DNA of 60,000 nt from Bacillus sp. es.034 (GCF_002563655.1 NZ_PDIY01000001.1:685001-745000), one strand, 5' to 3'. Counted from the stretch's first letter, positions 46,083-60,000 are shown. Made by a program: numbers and translations. Notes: generated by a model from the letters alone, not told the origin.

Positions 46083-47540
46083 TTAACCTAAAAGACTTTG
46101 AAGACGATGTTTAACTGTATCTTTCCCTAAAAGCTCAATGGCATTCGGCAATTCAGGACCATGTGTCTGGCCTGTAACAGCTACACGGATCGGCATGAAC
46201 AGCTTCTTCCCTTTATGGCCCGTCGATTTTTGGACAGCTTTGATAGAGGATTTGATCTCTGCCGCCTCATACTTTTCAAGTGCTTCGATCTCGTTCAAGA
46301 AGGCCTGAAGAACTTCAGGAACCTGCTCTTCTTCGAGTACCGCTTTCGCCTCTTCATTATATTCAAGATCTGTCTTGAAGAACATTTCGGACAGCTCCAC
46401 AATTTCAGCACCGAAGCTCATCTGTTCCTGGTATAAAGAAATGACGCGGCTTGCCCACTCGCGCTGCTCATCGGACATATTCTCATCCAATTTACCCGCA
46501 CTGATTAAATGAGGAAGGGATAGCTCCACCACTTGAGCCAATTCCAAGTTCTTCATGTACTGATTGTTCATCCAAGTAAGCTTCTGATTATCGAACAGTG
46601 CAGAAGAAGTGGATAAACGTTCAGGATCAAAGATTTCAATGAACTCCTCTTTCGAAAACAGCTCTTCTTCCCCTTTTGGAGACCAGCCGAGCAGCGCAAT
46701 GAAGTTGAACAACGCTTCTGGAAGATACCCCAATGCTTCGTATTGCTCGATGAACTGAATGATGCTTTCATCCCTCTTACTCAACTTTTTACGGCTTTCA
46801 TTGACGATCAATGTCATATGCCCGTAAACCGGTGCTTCCCAACCAAGCGCTTCAAAGATCATCAATTGCTTCGGTGTATTTGAAATATGATCTTCTCCGC
46901 GAAGAACATGTGTGATTTTCATCAGATAATCATCGACTGCAACGGCAAAGTTATACGTTGGTGTACCGTCCTTTTTCGCAATGACAAAGTCACCGATACC
47001 GTCTGATTCAAATGAGACATCCTCTTTCACGATATCATTGAAGGAGTATACTTTCCCTGCGGGTACACGGAAACGGATGCTCGGCTTGCGGCCTTCTGCT
47101 GCCAATTTCTCCTGATCCTCTTTCGTCAGGTTCCGGCATTTTCCGGAGTAGCGTGGCATTTGGCCTGATGCTGATTGTGCTTCACGTTCCGCTTCCAGCT
47201 CTTCTTCCGTACAGTAACACTTATAAGCCTGTCCACTTTCCAACAGCTCATTTAAATACTGCTCATAAATATGATTACGCTCGGATTGACGATAAGGTCC
47301 GTATTCACCCGGCTTATCCGTACTTTCATCCCAATCGATCCCCAGCCACTGAAGATACTTGAGCTGACTTTCTTCTCCACCTTCGATATTTCGTTTCTTA
47401 TCCGTGTCTTCAATACGGATGATGAACTTTCCGCCTGTGCTGCGGGCATAAAGGTAATTAAATAAAGCGGTTCTTGCATTTCCAATATGTAAATGACCCG
47501 TTGGACTCGGGGCATAACGGACGCGTACTTCCTTAGTCAT
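46083..47540 (-). CDS. gltX: Glutamyl-tRNA synthetase
   Basis: The 485-residue class I synthetase has [15 protein letters not shown] (residue 11), the KLSKRDESI loop near residue 253 and the helical anticodon-binding C-terminus. Like other Gram-positive enzymes it probably charges both tRNA-Glu and tRNA-Gln, the latter then amidated. AGGAGG precedes the start. It lies upstream of the T-box and so may be partly independent of cysteine control. Confidence 0.97.
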   Translation of the reverse strand: MTKEVRVRYAPSPTGHLHIGNARTALFNYLYARSTGGKFIIRIEDTDKKRNIEGGEESQLKYLQWLGIDWDESTDKPGEYGPYRQSERNHIYEQYLNELLESGQAYKCYCTEEELEAEREAQSASGQMPRYSGKCRNLTKEDQEKLAAEGRKPSIRFRVPAGKVYSFNDIVKEDVSFESDGIGDFVIAKKDGTPTYNFAVAVDDYLMKITHVLRGEDHISNTPKQLMIFEALGWEAPVYGHMTLIVNESRKKLSKRDESIIQFIEQYEALGYLPEALFNFIALLGWSPKGEEELFSKEEFIEIFDPERLSTSSALFDNQKLTWMNNQYMKNLELAQVVELSLPHLISAGKLDENMSDEQREWASRVISLYQEQMSFGAEIVELSEMFFKTDLEYNEEAKAVLEEEQVPEVLQAFLNEIEALEKYEAAEIKSSIKAVQKSTGHKGKKLFMPIRVAVTGQTHGPELPNAIELLGKDTVKHRLQSLLG

Positions 47541-47625
47541 GTATGTTCCTCCTATAATGATTACTCTTTAAAGTCTATGACCTATTTTAACACCGTTAAG
47601 TACGGGAATAAAGCGAATTTATCGC

Positions 47626-48811
<1,186 letters not shown>

Positions 48812-48834
48812 TTAACACACAAGTAATACTATTC

Positions 48835-48863
48835 ATTATACCTTACTGCATCAATGGAGTCAG
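48835..48863 (-). promoter_or_regulatory. Candidate promoter of ispD-ispF
   Basis: On the minus strand CTGACT (48858-48863), 17 bases, TATAAT (48835-48840). The -10 is perfect, the -35 weaker. Confidence 0.5.
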
Positions 48864-48865
48864 GC

Positions 48866-49957
48866 TTACAGTGCTTTTTCCAGTTGCTTCGGTTTCGCAA
48901 AGATCATCCGGCCTGCAGATGTCTGAAGAACGGATGTGACGAGGACATCGATATACTTACCGATGTAATTACGTCCTTCTTCCACGACGATCATCGTACC
49001 ATCATCCAGATAAGCAATTCCCTGGTTATGCTCCTTACCGTCTTTGATGACCTGTACTTTCAATTCTTCTCCAGGCAGAACAACCGGCTTCACGGCGTTG
49101 GCCAGGTCATTGATGTTCAATACTTGTACACCTTGAAGGTCACACACTTTATTCAGGTTAAAATCATTCGTTACGACGATTCCATTTGTAAGCTTCGCTA
49201 ATTTCACCAGCTTTGAATCCACTTCCTGAATCTCCTCGAAGTCCCCTTCATAAATCTGGACCTCAACAAGAAGCTCTTTTTGAATACGATTTAAAATATC
49301 CAGACCACGGCGTCCGCGATTTCTCTTCAATACATCAGAAGAGTCGGCAATATGCTGGAGCTCTTCCAATACGAATTGAGGAATCACCACGATTCCTTCT
49401 AAAAATCCTGTTTGACAGATATCCGCGATACGTCCGTCAATGATCACGCTCGTATCCAATATCTTAAGGGTCTTCACACCCTCTTCATCCAAATCCTCAT
49501 CCGTCCCTTTTTTCTTACCTCGATTTGCCGTGCCGAATAGATTGACCAATTCATCCCTTTTCTTAAATCCAACCTGGAAACCTAGATATCCAAGAATCAA
49601 TGTTAATAGAATGGGAATGACCGTGTTGACGATTGGAATCTCCATTTGATTGAAGGGGATCCCAAACAAATACGCAACAAATAAACCGATAATAAGGCCT
49701 AAACTGCCAAATAACAAATCCGTTACTGGTGCCTTTACCAAGCTATCTTCAAACCACTTGACGAAATTGACGACATACTCGACTGCCCAAAACGTAAGAA
49801 TATAAAAAATGATGGCACCAAATATAGCAGTCATATAAGGGTTATTAATTAAAGGAATGTCCGATAGATTTATGACGGTAAATAATTCGGGAAGTAGAAA
49901 TATCCCAAGTGTTCCCCCGACAATGAGGAAGCACGCTTGAACGATTCTTTTTAACAT
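48866..49957 (-). CDS. yacL: PIN/TRAM-domain membrane protein YacL
   Basis: The 363-residue protein has four membrane segments in the first 140 residues, a PIN nuclease domain ([14 protein letters not shown] at about 168, then EELQHIAD and VVTNDFNLN with acidic residues) and a C-terminal TRAM domain of about 60 residues. It is conserved in Bacillota next to disA. Biochemical role is unsettled; a membrane-tethered RNase is inferred from the domains. Confidence 0.9.
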   Translation of the reverse strand: MLKRIVQACFLIVGGTLGIFLLPELFTVINLSDIPLINNPYMTAIFGAIIFYILTFWAVEYVVNFVKWFEDSLVKAPVTDLLFGSLGLIIGLFVAYLFGIPFNQMEIPIVNTVIPILLTLILGYLGFQVGFKKRDELVNLFGTANRGKKKGTDEDLDEEGVKTLKILDTSVIIDGRIADICQTGFLEGIVVIPQFVLEELQHIADSSDVLKRNRGRRGLDILNRIQKELLVEVQIYEGDFEEIQEVDSKLVKLAKLTNGIVVTNDFNLNKVCDLQGVQVLNINDLANAVKPVVLPGEELKVQVIKDGKEHNQGIAYLDDGTMIVVEEGRNYIGKYIDVLVTSVLQTSAGRMIFAKPKQLEKAL

Positions 49958-50170
49958 TCCCTCACCTCCTCCTACTCATTATAAACAATTTACTATTTTT
50001 GAAACGTCTAAGCCTTGAAAATTTGAAATTTAATACAACGGAAACGATTTTGATACACGTATCCCATCTTACTAGCTTCCTTAAATGAAGGCTAACACGT
50101 CTAAATCAAACTGTCAATTTTTTGAAAATGATACAATTATACCATTTCTGGCAGATATAGGCCTCTCTAC

Positions 50171-51244
50171 CTACAGCTGTCGATCTGCAAACGTCTGTTC
50201 CTTAATCAGTTTTAATCCCTCTTTGATTTTCCTTGCCCTCACTTCACCGATCCCTTCGACTTCATCCAAATCATCGACTGTAGCCTTTACTACATGTGGG
50301 AGGGTCTCAAATCTCGTGATAAGATTTTCAATAATGACGATCGGCAGACGGGGGATCTTATTCAACACGCGGTATCCTCGGGGATAGATCGCATCATCAT
50401 GATGGACATATCCGTGGTATCCCAGTAATTTTAATAGGACATTATCCTCTAATACTTCTGAATGAACAAGCTCCTGGAACTTATAGAGAAGTTCGAACGG
50501 TTTGATATTTCTTTCCTGGGAATAGTCCCTGATGATGAGCATCGCCTCATCCTCAATATCCGCCAACAGTTCATTCATCTGAAGGCGGATCAATCTGCCT
50601 TCGACACCGAGCTCACTGAGATACGTCAATAACTCGTTCTTGATCCTGAGAACCATCTCGAAACGGTGAAGGACCTGCAGTAAGTCGCTTTGTGTGACAA
50701 GCTCCTCAAACTCAAGCACGGACAGATTAGAAATGCTTTGATCGAGAACCACCTTATATTTCTCCAAGGTTTGGATCGCCTGGTTGGCTTTCGTCAAGAT
50801 GACAGAGATGTCCTTTAGTGCATATCGGAAATTCCCTTGATAAAGGGTGATGACGTTTCTCCGTTGAGAGATGGCAATGACAAGGGCATTTGTTTGTCTC
50901 GCAACCCGCTCTGCCGTCCGATGTCTCATACCCGTTTCCGTGGAAGGCACGTACACATCGGGAGCCAATTGTGCGTTCGCCAAAATGATCTTCGTTCCCG
51001 CTTCATTCAGGATGATGGCCCCATCCATCTTGGCCAGTTCATACAGATAGCTGGGAGAGAATGCACAATTGATATGAAAGCCCCCGTCCAGAACAGATCT
51101 CACCTTATCATTGTACCCAACAACAATAAGTCCCCCCGTATTGGCTCTCAGCACGTTATCAATGCCGTCCCTGATCGGGGCACCCGGAGCAACGAATTGC
51201 AATATATCCGACATGGACTTATCTCTTGCCTTCTTATCTTCCAT
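50171..51244 (-). CDS. disA: Diadenylate cyclase and DNA-integrity scanning protein DisA
   Basis: The 357-residue protein makes cyclic di-AMP from two ATP. The DAC motifs are visible: DGAIILN near residue 75 and [12 protein letters not shown] near residue 107. A helical linker follows, and the C-terminus has the helix-hairpin-helix [15 protein letters not shown] that binds branched DNA. Sporulation checkpoints use it in B. subtilis. It is translated after radA with a three-base gap and GGAGG. Confidence 0.97.
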   Translation of the reverse strand: MEDKKARDKSMSDILQFVAPGAPIRDGIDNVLRANTGGLIVVGYNDKVRSVLDGGFHINCAFSPSYLYELAKMDGAIILNEAGTKIILANAQLAPDVYVPSTETGMRHRTAERVARQTNALVIAISQRRNVITLYQGNFRYALKDISVILTKANQAIQTLEKYKVVLDQSISNLSVLEFEELVTQSDLLQVLHRFEMVLRIKNELLTYLSELGVEGRLIRLQMNELLADIEDEAMLIIRDYSQERNIKPFELLYKFQELVHSEVLEDNVLLKLLGYHGYVHHDDAIYPRGYRVLNKIPRLPIVIIENLITRFETLPHVVKATVDDLDEVEGIGEVRARKIKEGLKLIKEQTFADRQL

Positions 51245-51247
51245 TTC

Positions 51248-52624
51248 TTATCCTCCTAAAATAGTTGACAGTGCTTCATTGATATTCGAAACCCCTTTGA
51301 CCTCTATATCAGAAGGAGGCTGCCACCCGCTTAAATTATTCTGAGGAATAATCACTCTCTTAAAACCTAACTTGGCTGCTTCCTGCACGCGCTGCTCAAT
51401 TCTTGATACCCTTCTGATCTCACCTGTTAAACCCACTTCACCAATTATGCAATCATGGGCACTGGACGCCCTGTCACGAAAACTTGAAGCGATACTTGCA
51501 GCAACGGCCAAATCAATCGCCGGTTCATCCAGTTTCACACCCCCGGCCACTTTCAGATAGGCATCCTGTTGCTGCAATAGCATGCCTGCCCGCTTCTCCA
51601 ACACAGCCATGATCAGTGAAACCCGACTATGATCGATCCCTGTCGCCATCCTTCGGGGATTATTAAAACTGGTTGGGGTCACAAGAGCTTGAATCTCCAC
51701 AAGAACCGGCCTCGTTCCTTCCATCGAGGCAACGACCGTCGAACCCGCTGCACCCTGTGAACGCTCTTCCAGGAAGATCTCAGACGGATTGGCCACTTCC
51801 TCAAGGCCCAGTTCCTTCATTTCAAAAATCCCCATCTCATTCGTAGATCCGAAACGGTTCTTCACCGCTCTTAAAATACGATAGGAGTGATGACGTTCCC
51901 CTTCAAAATACAGTACGGTATCGACCATATGCTCCAACAAACGCGGTCCTGCAATCGAGCCTTCCTTGGTAACATGCCCTACAATAAAGATGGCAATGCC
52001 CTTTGTTTTCCCGATTCTCATCAGTTCAGCCGTACACTCCCTTACCTGGGATACACTTCCGGGAGCAGACGTCACGTCAGGATGAAAGACCGTCTGAATC
52101 GAGTCGATGATGACGAAATCCGGTGAGATTTGCTCAATCGTTTGATGAATCAGCTCAAGATTTGTTTCCGCAAATATATATAAATCATCTGATTTCACAT
52201 GCAGTCGATCTGCCCGCAGCTTGGTTTGCTTGATGGATTCCTCTCCGGAGATGTATAAAACCTTCTGCTTCTGATCAGCAAGCTGGGCCGAAACCTGCAG
52301 CAACAAAGTGGATTTTCCGATCCCCGGGTCTCCACCAATCAATATAAGCGACCCTGGTACCACGCCTCCCCCAAGCACCCGGTTCAACTCTTTCGACTCG
52401 GTCAATACCCGCGGCTCCTGCTTGGTTTCGATGGAGATCAGCTTCTCTGCTTTAGAAGGTCCGGTATTTTCTGAGTGCATAAACGACGTCCGTGGTTTCT
52501 TCCCGGTCATTTCAACCTCTTCCACCATCGTATTCCACTCGTTACACCCCGGACATTTCCCCATCCATTTAGCAGACTCATATCCACAAGATGAACACAC
52601 AAACTTAGTCTTTTTCTTTGCCAA
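51248..52624 (-). CDS. radA: DNA repair protein RadA
   Basis: The 458-residue protein has an N-terminal zinc finger ([18 protein letters not shown]), a RecA-like motor with [10 protein letters not shown] (about residue 96) and the KNRFG motif, and a C-terminal Lon-protease-like domain. It acts in homologous recombination branch migration. The TTG at 52624 gives the family start [10 protein letters not shown] with GAGGGG upstream; the 19-residue longer reading overlaps the promoter region and is rejected. Confidence 0.96.
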   Translation of the reverse strand: MAKKKTKFVCSSCGYESAKWMGKCPGCNEWNTMVEEVEMTGKKPRTSFMHSENTGPSKAEKLISIETKQEPRVLTESKELNRVLGGGVVPGSLILIGGDPGIGKSTLLLQVSAQLADQKQKVLYISGEESIKQTKLRADRLHVKSDDLYIFAETNLELIHQTIEQISPDFVIIDSIQTVFHPDVTSAPGSVSQVRECTAELMRIGKTKGIAIFIVGHVTKEGSIAGPRLLEHMVDTVLYFEGERHHSYRILRAVKNRFGSTNEMGIFEMKELGLEEVANPSEIFLEERSQGAAGSTVVASMEGTRPVLVEIQALVTPTSFNNPRRMATGIDHSRVSLIMAVLEKRAGMLLQQQDAYLKVAGGVKLDEPAIDLAVAASIASSFRDRASSAHDCIIGEVGLTGEIRRVSRIEQRVQEAAKLGFKRVIIPQNNLSGWQPPSDIEVKGVSNINEALSTILGG

Positions 52625-52689
52625 TCTATTCTTCCCCTCTTTTACTCTATTTGTACTCCTACCCATACAGGATAATACCATTTGGAATG

Positions 52690-52718
52690 ATTGTATCCGT
52701 TTTATGTATTAGATTCAA
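52690..52718 (-). promoter_or_regulatory. SigA promoter of radA-disA
   Basis: On the minus strand TTGAAT (52713-52718), 17 bases, TACAAT (52690-52695). Confidence 0.7.
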
Positions 52719-52720
52719 TC

Positions 52721-52757
52721 GAAAAGCGGAGCCGGCTTGGTCAGGCCCGACAAGCAT
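52721..52757. repeat. Possible REP-like fragment between clpC and radA
   Basis: A GC-rich block (AAAAGCGGAGCCGGC then GGCCCGACAAGCAT) in AT-rich surroundings. As I recall, blocks of this type recur in intergenic DNA of Bacillus relatives. There is only one copy in this window. Confidence 0.35.
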
Positions 52758-52764
52758 CCACTAT

Positions 52765-52809
52765 GATAAAAGAGGTACACGAAAAACATATACGTGTACC
52801 TCTTTATCA
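52765..52809 (-). terminator. Terminator after clpC
   Basis: A long perfect stem, GAGGTACACG paired with CGTGTACCTC and extended by AT pairs, with an 11-base loop and T-run. It ends the ctsR-mcsA-mcsB-clpC operon. Confidence 0.9.
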
Positions 52810-52818
52810 TCCTTGCTA

Positions 52819-55266
52819 TTAAGTCGGCGTATTGGCTGCTTCCTCTTCTTGAACCTTTACAACAAATTCACTATCTTCTACGTCGATCAAAATATTCTGC
52901 CCTGTCAGCACTTTTCCTCTTAACAATTCTTCCGACAGTTTATCCTCAACATATTTCTGGATAGCGCGACGGAGAGGGCGTGCACCGTATTCAGGATCGA
53001 ACCCTTCATCTGCTATTTTCTCTTTGGCAGCAGGTGAAAGCTCTAAATGAATATCCTGCTCTTTCAAGCGGGTTGTCAATTGGTTCGACATCAATGTCAC
53101 AATCTCTTTCAGATGATCTTTTTCAAGGGAATGGAACACAATGATTTCATCGATACGGTTAAGGAATTCAGGTCGGAAAGCACGTTTCAGCTCTTCCATG
53201 ACCTTTCCTTTCATATCTTTATAATCCTGTTTCCCATCCTGAATATTGAACCCTACGTATTTATTGCTCTTAAGGGACTGTGCACCAACGTTTGAAGTCA
53301 TGATCAGGACTGTATTCCTGAAGTCTACCGTTCTTCCTTTAGAATCTGTCAGACGGCCATCCTCCAGTACTTGAAGGAGAATGTTGAATACGTCCGGATG
53401 TGCTTTTTCAATTTCATCTAAAAGAACGACCGAATATGGTTTGCGGCGAACTTTCTCCGTTAACTGACCGCCTTCTTCATATCCTACATAACCTGGAGGT
53501 GAACCGACCAAACGGGAAGTCGAATGCTTTTCCATGTACTCGGACATATCGATACGGATCATTGCATCCTCATCACCGAACATGGACTCTGCAAGTGCCC
53601 TGGCCAATTCCGTTTTCCCGACTCCTGTAGGTCCTAAGAAAATGAAGGAACCAATCGGACGCTTCGGATCTTTCAGGCCGGCCCTTGCACGGCGCACGGC
53701 TTTTGATACCGCAACGACTGCTTCTGATTGCCCGATGACTCTGGAATGAAGGATTTCCTCTAATTTGAGTAAACGATCCGTTTCCGTTTGGGCTAATTTC
53801 GATACCGGTACTCCCGTCCAGTTCGAAACAACCTTCGCAATATCTTCAACAGTCACTTCTGTATTTTCCTGCCCTTGCTTTTCTTTCCATGTGTTCTTTG
53901 TTTCTTCCAGCTCTTCACGAAGCTTTTGTTCTGAATCCCTTAGAGAAGCTGCTTTTTCAAATTCCTGGCTCTGAACCGCTGCATCCTTCTCTTTTCTGAT
54001 TTCTTCCAGCTTTGCTTCAAGCTCTTTCAAGTTTGGCGGTGTCGTATAAGAACGTAAGCGCACCTTCGAACCTGCTTCATCAATTAAATCGATGGCCTTA
54101 TCCGGTAAGAAGCGGTCTGAAATATAGCGATCAGAAAGCTTCACTGCAGCATCAATCGCTTCATCCGTAATCGACACGCGGTGATGTGCCTCGTAACGAT
54201 CACGTAATCCTTTAAGGATCTGGATGGACTCTGATGCTGTCGGCTCATTGACTTGGATTGGTTGGAAACGGCGCTCTAGCGCAGCATCTTTTTCAATATA
54301 TTTACGGTACTCATCTAATGTCGTGGCACCGATACACTGCAATTCCCCACGTGCAAGGGATGGTTTTAAGATATTCGATGCATCGATCGCACCTTCCGCC
54401 CCACCTGCACCGATCAGGGTATGAAGTTCATCAATGAAGAGGATGATATTACCCGCCTGACGGATTTCATCCATGACCTTCTTCAGTCTGTCCTCGAATT
54501 CCCCGCGGTATTTAGTGCCGGCTACAACCGTACCCATATCAAGGGTCATAACTCGTTTGTCGCGCAGGATTTCAGGCACTTCATTGGCGATGATCTGTTG
54601 TGCGAGGCCTTCTGCGATCGCTGTCTTACCTACTCCGGGCTCACCGATTAATACCGGGTTATTCTTCGTACGACGACTCAGCACTTCGATGACGCGCTGA
54701 ATTTCCTTGCTTCGACCAATGACCGGATCCAGGCTGCCTTCACGGGCAATGGCCGTTAGATCACGGGCTAAGCTGTCAAGTGTAGGCGTATTGGCATTGG
54801 CGTTGCCTCCACCCTGATGATTGCTTGAATCATTGCTTCCAAGCAACTGCAATACCTGCTGTCTCGCTTTATTCAAGCTGACACCAAGATTACCAAGTAC
54901 CCGGGCGGCCACTCCTTCACCCTCGCGGATCAATCCCAGCAAAATATGTTCCGTTCCTACATATGAGTGACCCAGCTTACGGGCCTCATCCATGGAAAGT
55001 TCAATCACTTTCTTCGCACGAGGTGTGTAATGGATCGTTTGAGATTTCTCGGTTCCTTTCCCGATCAATCCTTCCACTTCCTTCTGGATCTTTTCAGGGC
55101 TCAGTCCCAATGCCGTAAGTGCCTTGGCGGCGATACCTTCACCTTCGCGGACAAGTCCCAATAAAATATGTTCAGTACCAATATTACTGTGCGACAAACG
55201 AATCGCTTCTTCTTGAGCTAATGCCAATACTTTTTGGGCTCTTTCTGTAAATCGACCAAACATCAT
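52819..55266 (-). CDS. clpC: AAA+ unfoldase ClpC
   Basis: The 815-residue Clp/Hsp100 chaperone unfolds substrates for ClpP. It has two N-terminal Clp repeats (about residues 1-145), the first AAA+ module with GEPGVGKT near residue 205, a middle UVR-like coiled coil near residues 410-460 (adaptor MecA/McsB site) and the second module with GPTGVGKT near residue 545. The start [11 protein letters not shown] has GGAGG upstream. It begins one base after the mcsB stop. Confidence 0.97.
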   Translation of the reverse strand: MMFGRFTERAQKVLALAQEEAIRLSHSNIGTEHILLGLVREGEGIAAKALTALGLSPEKIQKEVEGLIGKGTEKSQTIHYTPRAKKVIELSMDEARKLGHSYVGTEHILLGLIREGEGVAARVLGNLGVSLNKARQQVLQLLGSNDSSNHQGGGNANANTPTLDSLARDLTAIAREGSLDPVIGRSKEIQRVIEVLSRRTKNNPVLIGEPGVGKTAIAEGLAQQIIANEVPEILRDKRVMTLDMGTVVAGTKYRGEFEDRLKKVMDEIRQAGNIILFIDELHTLIGAGGAEGAIDASNILKPSLARGELQCIGATTLDEYRKYIEKDAALERRFQPIQVNEPTASESIQILKGLRDRYEAHHRVSITDEAIDAAVKLSDRYISDRFLPDKAIDLIDEAGSKVRLRSYTTPPNLKELEAKLEEIRKEKDAAVQSQEFEKAASLRDSEQKLREELEETKNTWKEKQGQENTEVTVEDIAKVVSNWTGVPVSKLAQTETDRLLKLEEILHSRVIGQSEAVVAVSKAVRRARAGLKDPKRPIGSFIFLGPTGVGKTELARALAESMFGDEDAMIRIDMSEYMEKHSTSRLVGSPPGYVGYEEGGQLTEKVRRKPYSVVLLDEIEKAHPDVFNILLQVLEDGRLTDSKGRTVDFRNTVLIMTSNVGAQSLKSNKYVGFNIQDGKQDYKDMKGKVMEELKRAFRPEFLNRIDEIIVFHSLEKDHLKEIVTLMSNQLTTRLKEQDIHLELSPAAKEKIADEGFDPEYGARPLRRAIQKYVEDKLSEELLRGKVLTGQNILIDVEDSEFVVKVQEEEAANTPT

Positions 55267-55267
55267 A

Positions 55268-56350
55268 TTATTTTTCCTCCTCACATGTATCTTTATCTAA
55301 CTTAATTCGCTCCCGAATCAAAGAAGACCTTCTTATATCTCGTTCATTTGGTCTCAGTGGACCTCCAGAATATTGTTGTAAAAAACCAGGTTGGGTTAAA
55401 ATCATTAGTTCATTCAATATATTCTTAGATATCACTTTGATGTATCCTAAATCAATTCCAAGCCTGACATCCGATAAACATTTCGCAGCTTCTTTGGACT
55501 CAATGATCCTGCTGTGCTCCAGCACCCCTAGAGAACGGAAGATCCTATCCTCTAATTGTATGTTTGACGTTTGAACTAATGCGTCCCTTGCCGATTGCTC
55601 TTTCTCGATGATCTGCTTCACAACACTTAACAAATCTTCTACGATATCTTCTTCCGACTTACCAAGTGTCGTTTGATTGGAGATCTGAAAGATGTTACCC
55701 AGCGCTTCGCTGCCTTCTCCGTAAATCCCTCGCACCACTAACCCCAGCTGATTGATTGCTGGGATGATACGGTTTAATTGCTGCGTCAACACCAGTCCCG
55801 GCAAGTGCATCATGACTGAAGCCCTGAGCCCAGTCCCCACATTGGTAGGACAAGTCGTTAAGTATCCATGCTTCTCATCAAACGCAAAGTCAAATTCACT
55901 TTCAAACCAATCATCGATCTGATTGGCTTTCTGTAAAGCTTCCTTCAATTGCAGACCGGGATATAAACACTGTATTCGAATATGGTCCTCTTCGTTTACC
56001 ATTATGCTAATATCTTCCTCACCTGATAAAAGGACAGCTCCGTAATTCGTTTCCTCTGCCAAATTTGGACTTATGAGGTGTTTCTCCATTAATACCCTCT
56101 TTTGGAGAGGCTGAATCTCACTTGTAGGTAAAAATTCTAATTCTCCTAAATTCTTTGGATATGATGTGAGCTTCTCCTTTACCCGATCCACGATTTCCTT
56201 TGCTTCCTCTGAAGAATAAAGAGTGGAAAAACGGAAGTCCGTCAGATTCCTCGCAAGCCTTACCCTGGAGCTGAGGACAATATCCGAATTCGGTCCCTCT
56301 TCACTCATCCAGGAACTGACGGCATTACTCAAGAACTTCTCAAGACTCAT
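55268..56350 (-). CDS. mcsB: Protein arginine kinase McsB
   Basis: The 360-residue enzyme belongs to the phosphagen kinase fold and phosphorylates arginines, marking proteins for ClpCP. Conserved blocks are [11 protein letters not shown] (residue 26), [21 protein letters not shown] near residue 165 and [19 protein letters not shown]. It also inactivates CtsR during stress. The start overlaps mcsA by four bases. Confidence 0.95.
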   Translation of the reverse strand: MSLEKFLSNAVSSWMSEEGPNSDIVLSSRVRLARNLTDFRFSTLYSSEEAKEIVDRVKEKLTSYPKNLGELEFLPTSEIQPLQKRVLMEKHLISPNLAEETNYGAVLLSGEEDISIMVNEEDHIRIQCLYPGLQLKEALQKANQIDDWFESEFDFAFDEKHGYLTTCPTNVGTGLRASVMMHLPGLVLTQQLNRIIPAINQLGLVVRGIYGEGSEALGNIFQISNQTTLGKSEEDIVEDLLSVVKQIIEKEQSARDALVQTSNIQLEDRIFRSLGVLEHSRIIESKEAAKCLSDVRLGIDLGYIKVISKNILNELMILTQPGFLQQYSGGPLRPNERDIRRSSLIRERIKLDKDTCEEEK

Positions 56351-56895
56351 TCGTTATCGCCTCCCTCTTTCTTTATCTCCTTTTCCAGGGAGCGGATTTC
56401 GTCTCGGATCTCGGCTGCTTTCTCAAACTCTTCATCCGCAATCATCGTTTGCAATTCAGATTTCAACTGCAATACCTTCTTTTTCACATGGATGGCCCCG
56501 CCCATACGCTCGGGAACCTTACCGTGATGTTCGACATTCCCGTTATGAACACGCTTTAATAATGGAGTGAGTTCATCTTTAAACGTTTCATAACAATGGG
56601 CACAGCCGAAGCGTCCTACATTAATGAACTGATGAATCGTCATTTTGCATTTTTCACACTGTAACACTTCTGTCTTAGGTATCTCGGTTTCCTTTGCCTG
56701 CTTAAATGCAGGAGCTATATTAAGAAGACCTGCCAATAGATTGTTCACAGAAAAGCCGGGAGAAGAATCAAACATAAACATCTCACCCTTATCCTGAGCA
56801 CATTGCTCACATAAGTGAACTTCTGTTTTTTCCCCGTTTACCACCTTGGTAAAATGAAGGGTCGCAGGTCTTTCGTTACATTCTTGACAAACCAT
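56347..56895 (-). CDS. mcsA: McsB activator McsA
   Basis: The 182-residue zinc protein has CQEC...CEQC and CEKC...CAHC pairs (about residues 3-31 and 83-107) and a C-terminal UVR domain ([14 protein letters not shown]) that binds ClpC. The ATG at 56895 is preferred because GAGGTG lies six bases upstream; a GTG at 56904 overlaps that site. McsA activates McsB kinase and stabilises CtsR. Confidence 0.94.
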   Translation of the reverse strand: MVCQECNERPATLHFTKVVNGEKTEVHLCEQCAQDKGEMFMFDSSPGFSVNNLLAGLLNIAPAFKQAKETEIPKTEVLQCEKCKMTIHQFINVGRFGCAHCYETFKDELTPLLKRVHNGNVEHHGKVPERMGGAIHVKKKVLQLKSELQTMIADEEFEKAAEIRDEIRSLEKEIKKEGGDNE

Positions 56896-56915
56896 CCCAT
56901 TCACCTCTTTAACCC

Positions 56916-57380
56916 TTACTCATACTTCAATGTATCCAGCATGGCTCTAAGCATTCTTCCTCTCAGGATATCCCGTTCGGGTAATTCGACCATGATGACC
57001 GATCGATCCATCACACTCAGCATGATCTTGGCTTCTCTTTCAGAAATGATCTCTTCTTCCACTAATCGAAAAACAATATCAGCTGCCGTATTCTGACTGA
57101 TCGTTTGTGTAATCAATGCCACTAACTGATCGATCAAGTGAACCTGATCGTGGGCCTTCACCTTCATGATCCGGATATATCCACCGCCGCCACGTTTACT
57201 TTCTACTACATACCCTCGTTCTACAGTGAATCGGGTATTAATCACATAATTAATTTGAGAAGGAACACATTGAAACTTATCAGCGATCTCGCTTCTTTTA
57301 ATCTCGACTATCTCACTTTCACTCAGTTCTAACACATTCTTTAAATAACTTTCAATGATGTCGGATATGTTCCTCATCAA
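56916..57380 (-). CDS. ctsR: Transcriptional repressor CtsR
   Basis: The 154-residue class III heat-shock repressor has an N-terminal winged helix (IADKFQCVPSQINYVINTRF, then the wing VESKRGGGGYIRI with the glycine-rich tip that senses heat) and a C-terminal dimerisation domain. It controls its own operon through heptad repeats just upstream, seen here. GGAGGAGG precedes the start. Confidence 0.96.
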   Translation of the reverse strand: MMRNISDIIESYLKNVLELSESEIVEIKRSEIADKFQCVPSQINYVINTRFTVERGYVVESKRGGGGYIRIMKVKAHDQVHLIDQLVALITQTISQNTAADIVFRLVEEEIISEREAKIMLSVMDRSVIMVELPERDILRGRMLRAMLDTLKYE

Positions 57381-57393
57381 ACCTCCTCCTCAT

Positions 57394-57448
57394 TTTGACT
57401 TTGACTATATTTGACTATAATTATACAACCGCGTTTTAAACTTTGCAA
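57394..57448 (-). promoter_or_regulatory. SigA promoter and CtsR operator of the ctsR operon
   Basis: On the minus strand TTGCAA (57443-57448), 17 bases, TATAAT (57420-57425). CtsR heptads AGTCAAA stand at 57410-57416 and 57400-57406, separated by three bases as in the known consensus, with a third at 57394-57400 in tandem. The repressor would block the start site. Confidence 0.93.
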
Positions 57449-57643
57449 TTATGAAGTTTGACCTTAGAAGTTTTCCTGTTTAAGGAAGGTTTTAAACGTG
57501 TGAATGTGAGATTGTTGGATAGAAATTTGGAAATGGGGCACTGTGAAGGTGGGTGCTTTTTGATTGGTTGCCGTGGTGAGTGGGTTTTGTCGGAGTGTGG
57601 ATTGGTAAAACACTTATATTCTTTGTACAACTTTAATAAAAAC
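57449..57643. other. Gap between the ctsR promoter and the rRNA trailer
   Basis: About 195 bases with no convincing gene, terminator or promoter. Short frames exist on both strands but have no ribosome site or known similarity. Confidence 0.5.
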
Positions 57644-57676
57644 CAAAAAGAGTAACTCCTAAGAGCTACTCTTTTT
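57644..57676 (-). terminator. Second (duplicate) rRNA terminator
   Basis: On the minus strand AAAGAGTAGCTC pairs with GAGTTACTCTTT, with a T-run. It is nearly identical to the terminator at 57913-57947 and lies after a truncated 5S copy. Confidence 0.85.
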
Positions 57677-57683
57677 CACATTT

Positions 57684-57739
57684 GCCTGGCGACGTCCTAC
57701 TCTCACAGGGGGAGCCCCCAACTACCATCGGCACTGAAG
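57684..57739 (-). pseudogene. Truncated 5S rRNA copy (3' half only)
   Basis: The 56 bases correspond to the 3' half of 5S, from the GCCGATGGTAGT segment to GCCAGGC. They match the intact 5S at 57954-58070 almost perfectly. The 5' half is replaced by unrelated GC-rich sequence. Confidence 0.85.
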
Positions 57740-57912
57740 GCTGCGGCTAGTGATGAGCGGCGAATCTCTTCGTCCGCTTCACTCGTTCAGATCCTCGTGT
57801 GGGGGCCACACTCCGGTCTTCTCTCCCTCGCGTCCTCGACCTTCTTGCTCCTCCCTACCCTCGCACTGCGGTCGAGGAGAAATCTAATGTTCTTCGAACA
57901 ACAATCTAAACC
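57740..57912 (-). other. GC-rich, hairpin-rich segment between two 5S copies
   Basis: About 170 bases unlike 5S. Perfect inverted repeats are GTGTGG/CCACAC (57797-57811) and CCTCGACC/GGTCGAGG (57834-57841 with 57870-57877), plus GCGGCGAA/TTCGCCGC-like arms with one bulge (57757-57777). No protein gene is evident. Confidence 0.6.
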
Positions 57913-57947
57913 AAAAAAAGAGTAACTCACTAAGAGCTACTCTTTTC
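57913..57947 (-). terminator. Terminator of the rRNA operon
   Basis: On the minus strand AAAAGAGTAGCTC pairs with GAGTTACTCTTTTT, seven bases after the end of the intact 5S. Confidence 0.9.
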
Positions 57948-57953
57948 CTATTT

Positions 57954-58070
<117 letters not shown>

Positions 58071-58172
58071 CGAATATTCAATTGAAGGATTGTTCCTTCA
58101 AAACCAGATAAAGAATTGATGTCAAGAAAGCCGAATATCGACCAATGTTGTTCATATAAATATGACTCTTTG
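58071..58172 (-). other. 23S-5S spacer
   Basis: About 100 bases containing a perfect TTGAAGGA/TCCTTCAA hairpin (58082-58101), likely part of rRNA processing stems. No tRNA gene. Confidence 0.6.

Positions 58173-60000
<1,828 letters not shown>

Noticed and set aside
57449..57643. tRNA genes near the rRNA operon end
   Set aside because: No cloverleaf or TTCGANTC-type T-loop was found between 5S and ctsR.
57458..57655. 65-codon plus-strand frame near the ctsR promoter
   Set aside because: It starts inside the upstream edge of the rRNA trailer gap, has no clear ribosome site and ends near a terminator; low-complexity Gly/Cys composition but no recognisable domain.

Overview
The window is a chromosomal core segment of an endospore-forming member of the Bacillaceae. 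Evidence for this is the gene order, which matches the origin-proximal region of Bacillus subtilis read backwards (almost everything is on the minus strand), together with the sporulation and germination genes kbaA, gerD and cwlD, the SigH gene, a CtsR-McsA-McsB-ClpC operon, a cysteine T-box and the Bacillus-type S10-spc-alpha ribosomal superoperon. The genus cannot be fixed from this stretch; the repeats seen recall Bacillus relatives other than B. subtilis.

Layout along the + coordinates: 1-4000 holds kbaA (cut by the window edge), the divergent sigma-G-type gene gerD, salA/mrp, cwlD, a ybaK-like gene and a 99-bp cloverleaf palindrome. 4000-8400 holds rpsI-rplM with an L13-leader-like region, truA and the energy-coupling-factor transporter module ecfT-ecfA2-ecfA1. 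A 280-bp gap follows that encodes an unexplained three-hairpin RNA. 8600-23600 is the alpha, spc and S10 ribosomal protein superoperon (rplQ back to rpsJ), including rpoA, infA, map, adk and secY. 23600-24500 is a gene-free gap with tandem promoters for the S10 operon and two inverted copies of a 130-bp repeat, where B. subtilis carries ybaC. 24500-29230 is the str operon (tuf, fusA, rpsG, rpsL, rplGB). 29400-36600 is rpoC-rpoB. 36800-41240 holds ybxB, rplL-rplJ with an L10-leader attenuator, rplA-rplK, nusG, secE and rpmG. 41300-47540 holds sigH, rae1, rlmB, mrnC, cysS, cysE, a Cys T-box and gltX. 47600-57450 holds ispF, ispD, yacL, disA, radA and clpC-mcsB-mcsA-ctsR with a clear CtsR operator. 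57600-60000 is the 3' end of an rRNA operon: a truncated 5S copy, an intact 5S and the 3' part of 23S.

Most genes work in information flow: ribosome building, RNA polymerase, translation factors, Sec translocon, rRNA/tRNA modification and aminoacyl-tRNA synthesis. Control is mainly by RNA leaders and attenuators plus SigA promoters with 17-bp spacers. The protein content is conventional. The less expected signals are in the gaps: the structured RNA between rplQ and ecfA1, a partially duplicated 5S gene with a hairpin-rich filler, the inverted repeat pair near rpsJ, the cloverleaf palindrome near rpsI, and the unusual leader of nusG. I found no CRISPR array, transposase, prophage or tRNA gene.
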